NCBI RefSeq assembly: GCF_018638295.1
Contig: NZ_JABTTS010000003.1
Location: 1 to 64,000 of the forward strand
DNA from: Streptomyces sp. CHD11
GTDB lineage: Bacteria; Actinomycetota; Actinomycetes; Streptomycetales; Streptomycetaceae
DNA: 64,000 nucleotides
Reading direction: 5' to 3'
The position numbers were made by a program, and so were the translations under genes. The first letter of the stretch is position 1; every line of letters starts with the position of its first letter. The notes below the pieces were generated by a model. That model made no database searches. It was not told the DNA's origin and worked only from the letters and a program-made list of their open reading frames with translations. Below, piece after piece: positions 63,438 through 64,000 of the stretch.

Positions 63438-63468
63438 GCGGGAAGCGCGCGGGTGCGGCGCTTCCCGC
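63438..63468. terminator. GC-rich hairpin terminator
   Basis: GCGGGAAGCGC and GCGCTTCCCGC flank a 9-base loop. It sits after the dehydrogenase fragment and before the second riboswitch, insulating it. Confidence 0.75.
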
Positions 63469-63569
63469 GCTCGGAACACTCCAAGCGCGCCGAGGGCGTG
63501 TGACTCCTCACCATCCGAATGCCGGACCTGGTCCGCCGAGCCGGAGGACTGCCCGTAGGCTGACGGGTG

Positions 63570-63765
63570 CAGCTGGTTCGCCCCGTCCGCCAGGCGGGAT
63601 GCGTCGTAAGAGGGAACCCGGTGGGAATCCGGGACTGCCCCGCAGCGGTGAGCGGGAACGACCGCCGTCATACGCACTGGACCCGGTGAACAGGGTCTGG
63701 GAAGCGACGGCTAGTAGGTGCCTCACACGAGTGAGACGTGCCCGTGAGTCCGAAGACCTGCCCGT
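63570..63765 (+). promoter_or_regulatory. cobalamin riboswitch upstream of metE
   Basis: Conserved elements in order: GGGAACCCGGTGGGAATCCG, then GACTGCCCCGCAGCGGTGAGC, the CGCACTGG stretch and the closing GAGTCCGAAGACCTGCC. It precedes the metE start by 180 bases. With B12 bound it should reduce metE expression. It is distinct from the aptamer at 62861, which serves the other strand. Confidence 0.93.
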
Positions 63766-63942
63766 TGCCCGCGTACGAACCACTCGTGCACGGATATCCC
63801 GGTGACCTCGTGGGCGGGTCGGCGTGCATATCGGACGGACGACCGCGCTGGCCGCGCGAGGTCGAAAGCGTCCGGTTCGTCACCCCTTCGCGCTCGCGTC
63901 CCGTCCCGGGATCCAGGGAGATATCTCGCGAAGGAGATTTCC

Positions 63943-64000
63943 GTGACAGCGAAGTCCGCAGCCGCGGCAGCACGGGCAACCGTGTACGGCTACCCCCGCC
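63943..64000 (+). CDS. metE: cobalamin-independent methionine synthase, 5' end only
   Basis: GTG 63943 follows AAGGAG. Only 19 codons are in the window: VTAKSAAAAARATVYGYPR. The ATVYGYPR start fits MetE, where the N-terminal strand leads with GYPR. MetE transfers a methyl group from methyltetrahydrofolate to homocysteine without B12. The riboswitch upstream strongly supports the call, because B12-repressed metE is a known actinobacterial arrangement. Confidence 0.8.
   Translation, partial: MTAKSAAAAARATVYGYPR

Overview
The window looks like a Streptomyces (or close actinomycete) chromosomal region. It is very GC-rich with strong third-position GC, uses many GTG starts, has long operons joined by ATGA/GTGA overlaps, and carries actinobacterial families such as DUF5996, DUF6221, NarL-type two-component systems and ECF sigma/zinc-finger anti-sigma pairs. 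It reads as an accessory, chromosome-arm-like segment: at least twenty insertion-sequence bodies or fragments (IS5, IS256, IS110, IS481, IS630, IS701, ISL3 and an unclassified DDE group) lie between intact gene islands, and many host genes are broken. No tRNA, rRNA or CRISPR array was seen.

Left part (0-17.3 kb): conflict/defence-type loci. A co-oriented five-gene operon (533-6095) encodes an XRE regulator, a TIR-domain protein, a large protein with a degenerate P-loop, an N-terminally membrane-anchored protein and a small protein; three of them carry a similar Gly/Val/His-rich tag. A second locus (9542-15049) has a 1334-residue TPR-CHAT (caspase-like) protein divergent from a two-gene operon for a small Cys-cluster protein and a membrane protein. 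A third locus (16582-17278) is an overlapping pair of small membrane-associated proteins. IS debris separates them.

17.4-22 kb: a predicted bifunctional terpene enzyme (18141-20219), with an N-terminal polyprenyl diphosphate synthase fused to a C-terminal class I terpene cyclase, converging on a two-gene ABC-2 type transporter. 22-29.4 kb is dominated by mobile elements, including a well-bounded IS256-type element with a coupled passenger gene and a 9-bp target duplication.

29.4-44.9 kb: metabolic and regulatory genes. A TetR regulator is divergent from a quinone oxidoreductase-like gene. Then come an alpha/beta hydrolase, DUF5996 and NAD(P)H-oxidoreductase genes, a frameshifted NAD(P)-binding oxidoreductase, a membrane-anchored type-B carboxylesterase, and a poxB-hemerythrin-flavin/pyridoxamine oxidase-like-TetR group.

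44.8-51.7 kb: signalling. A sensor kinase is followed by two ruined response-regulator copies and preceded by a truncated second hemerythrin. An intact kinase/regulator pair is divergent from an ABC-2 exporter, with two inverted repeats between them. 51.7-53.7 kb is a graveyard of IS5, DUF5996, GNAT, pirin, integrase and IS630 pieces.

53.7-58 kb: a tightly overlapping minus-strand operon of ECF sigma factor, zinc-finger anti-sigma, ABC ATPase, large permease and small membrane protein. 58-59.4 kb holds transposase fragments. 59.5-64 kb: a B12 module. A cobalamin riboswitch precedes a minus-strand btuF-like lipoprotein/permease/ATPase/2Fe-2S protein operon, and a second cobalamin riboswitch on the plus strand precedes metE, which runs off the window. 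The inferred logic is that low B12 turns on both B12 uptake and B12-independent methionine synthesis.
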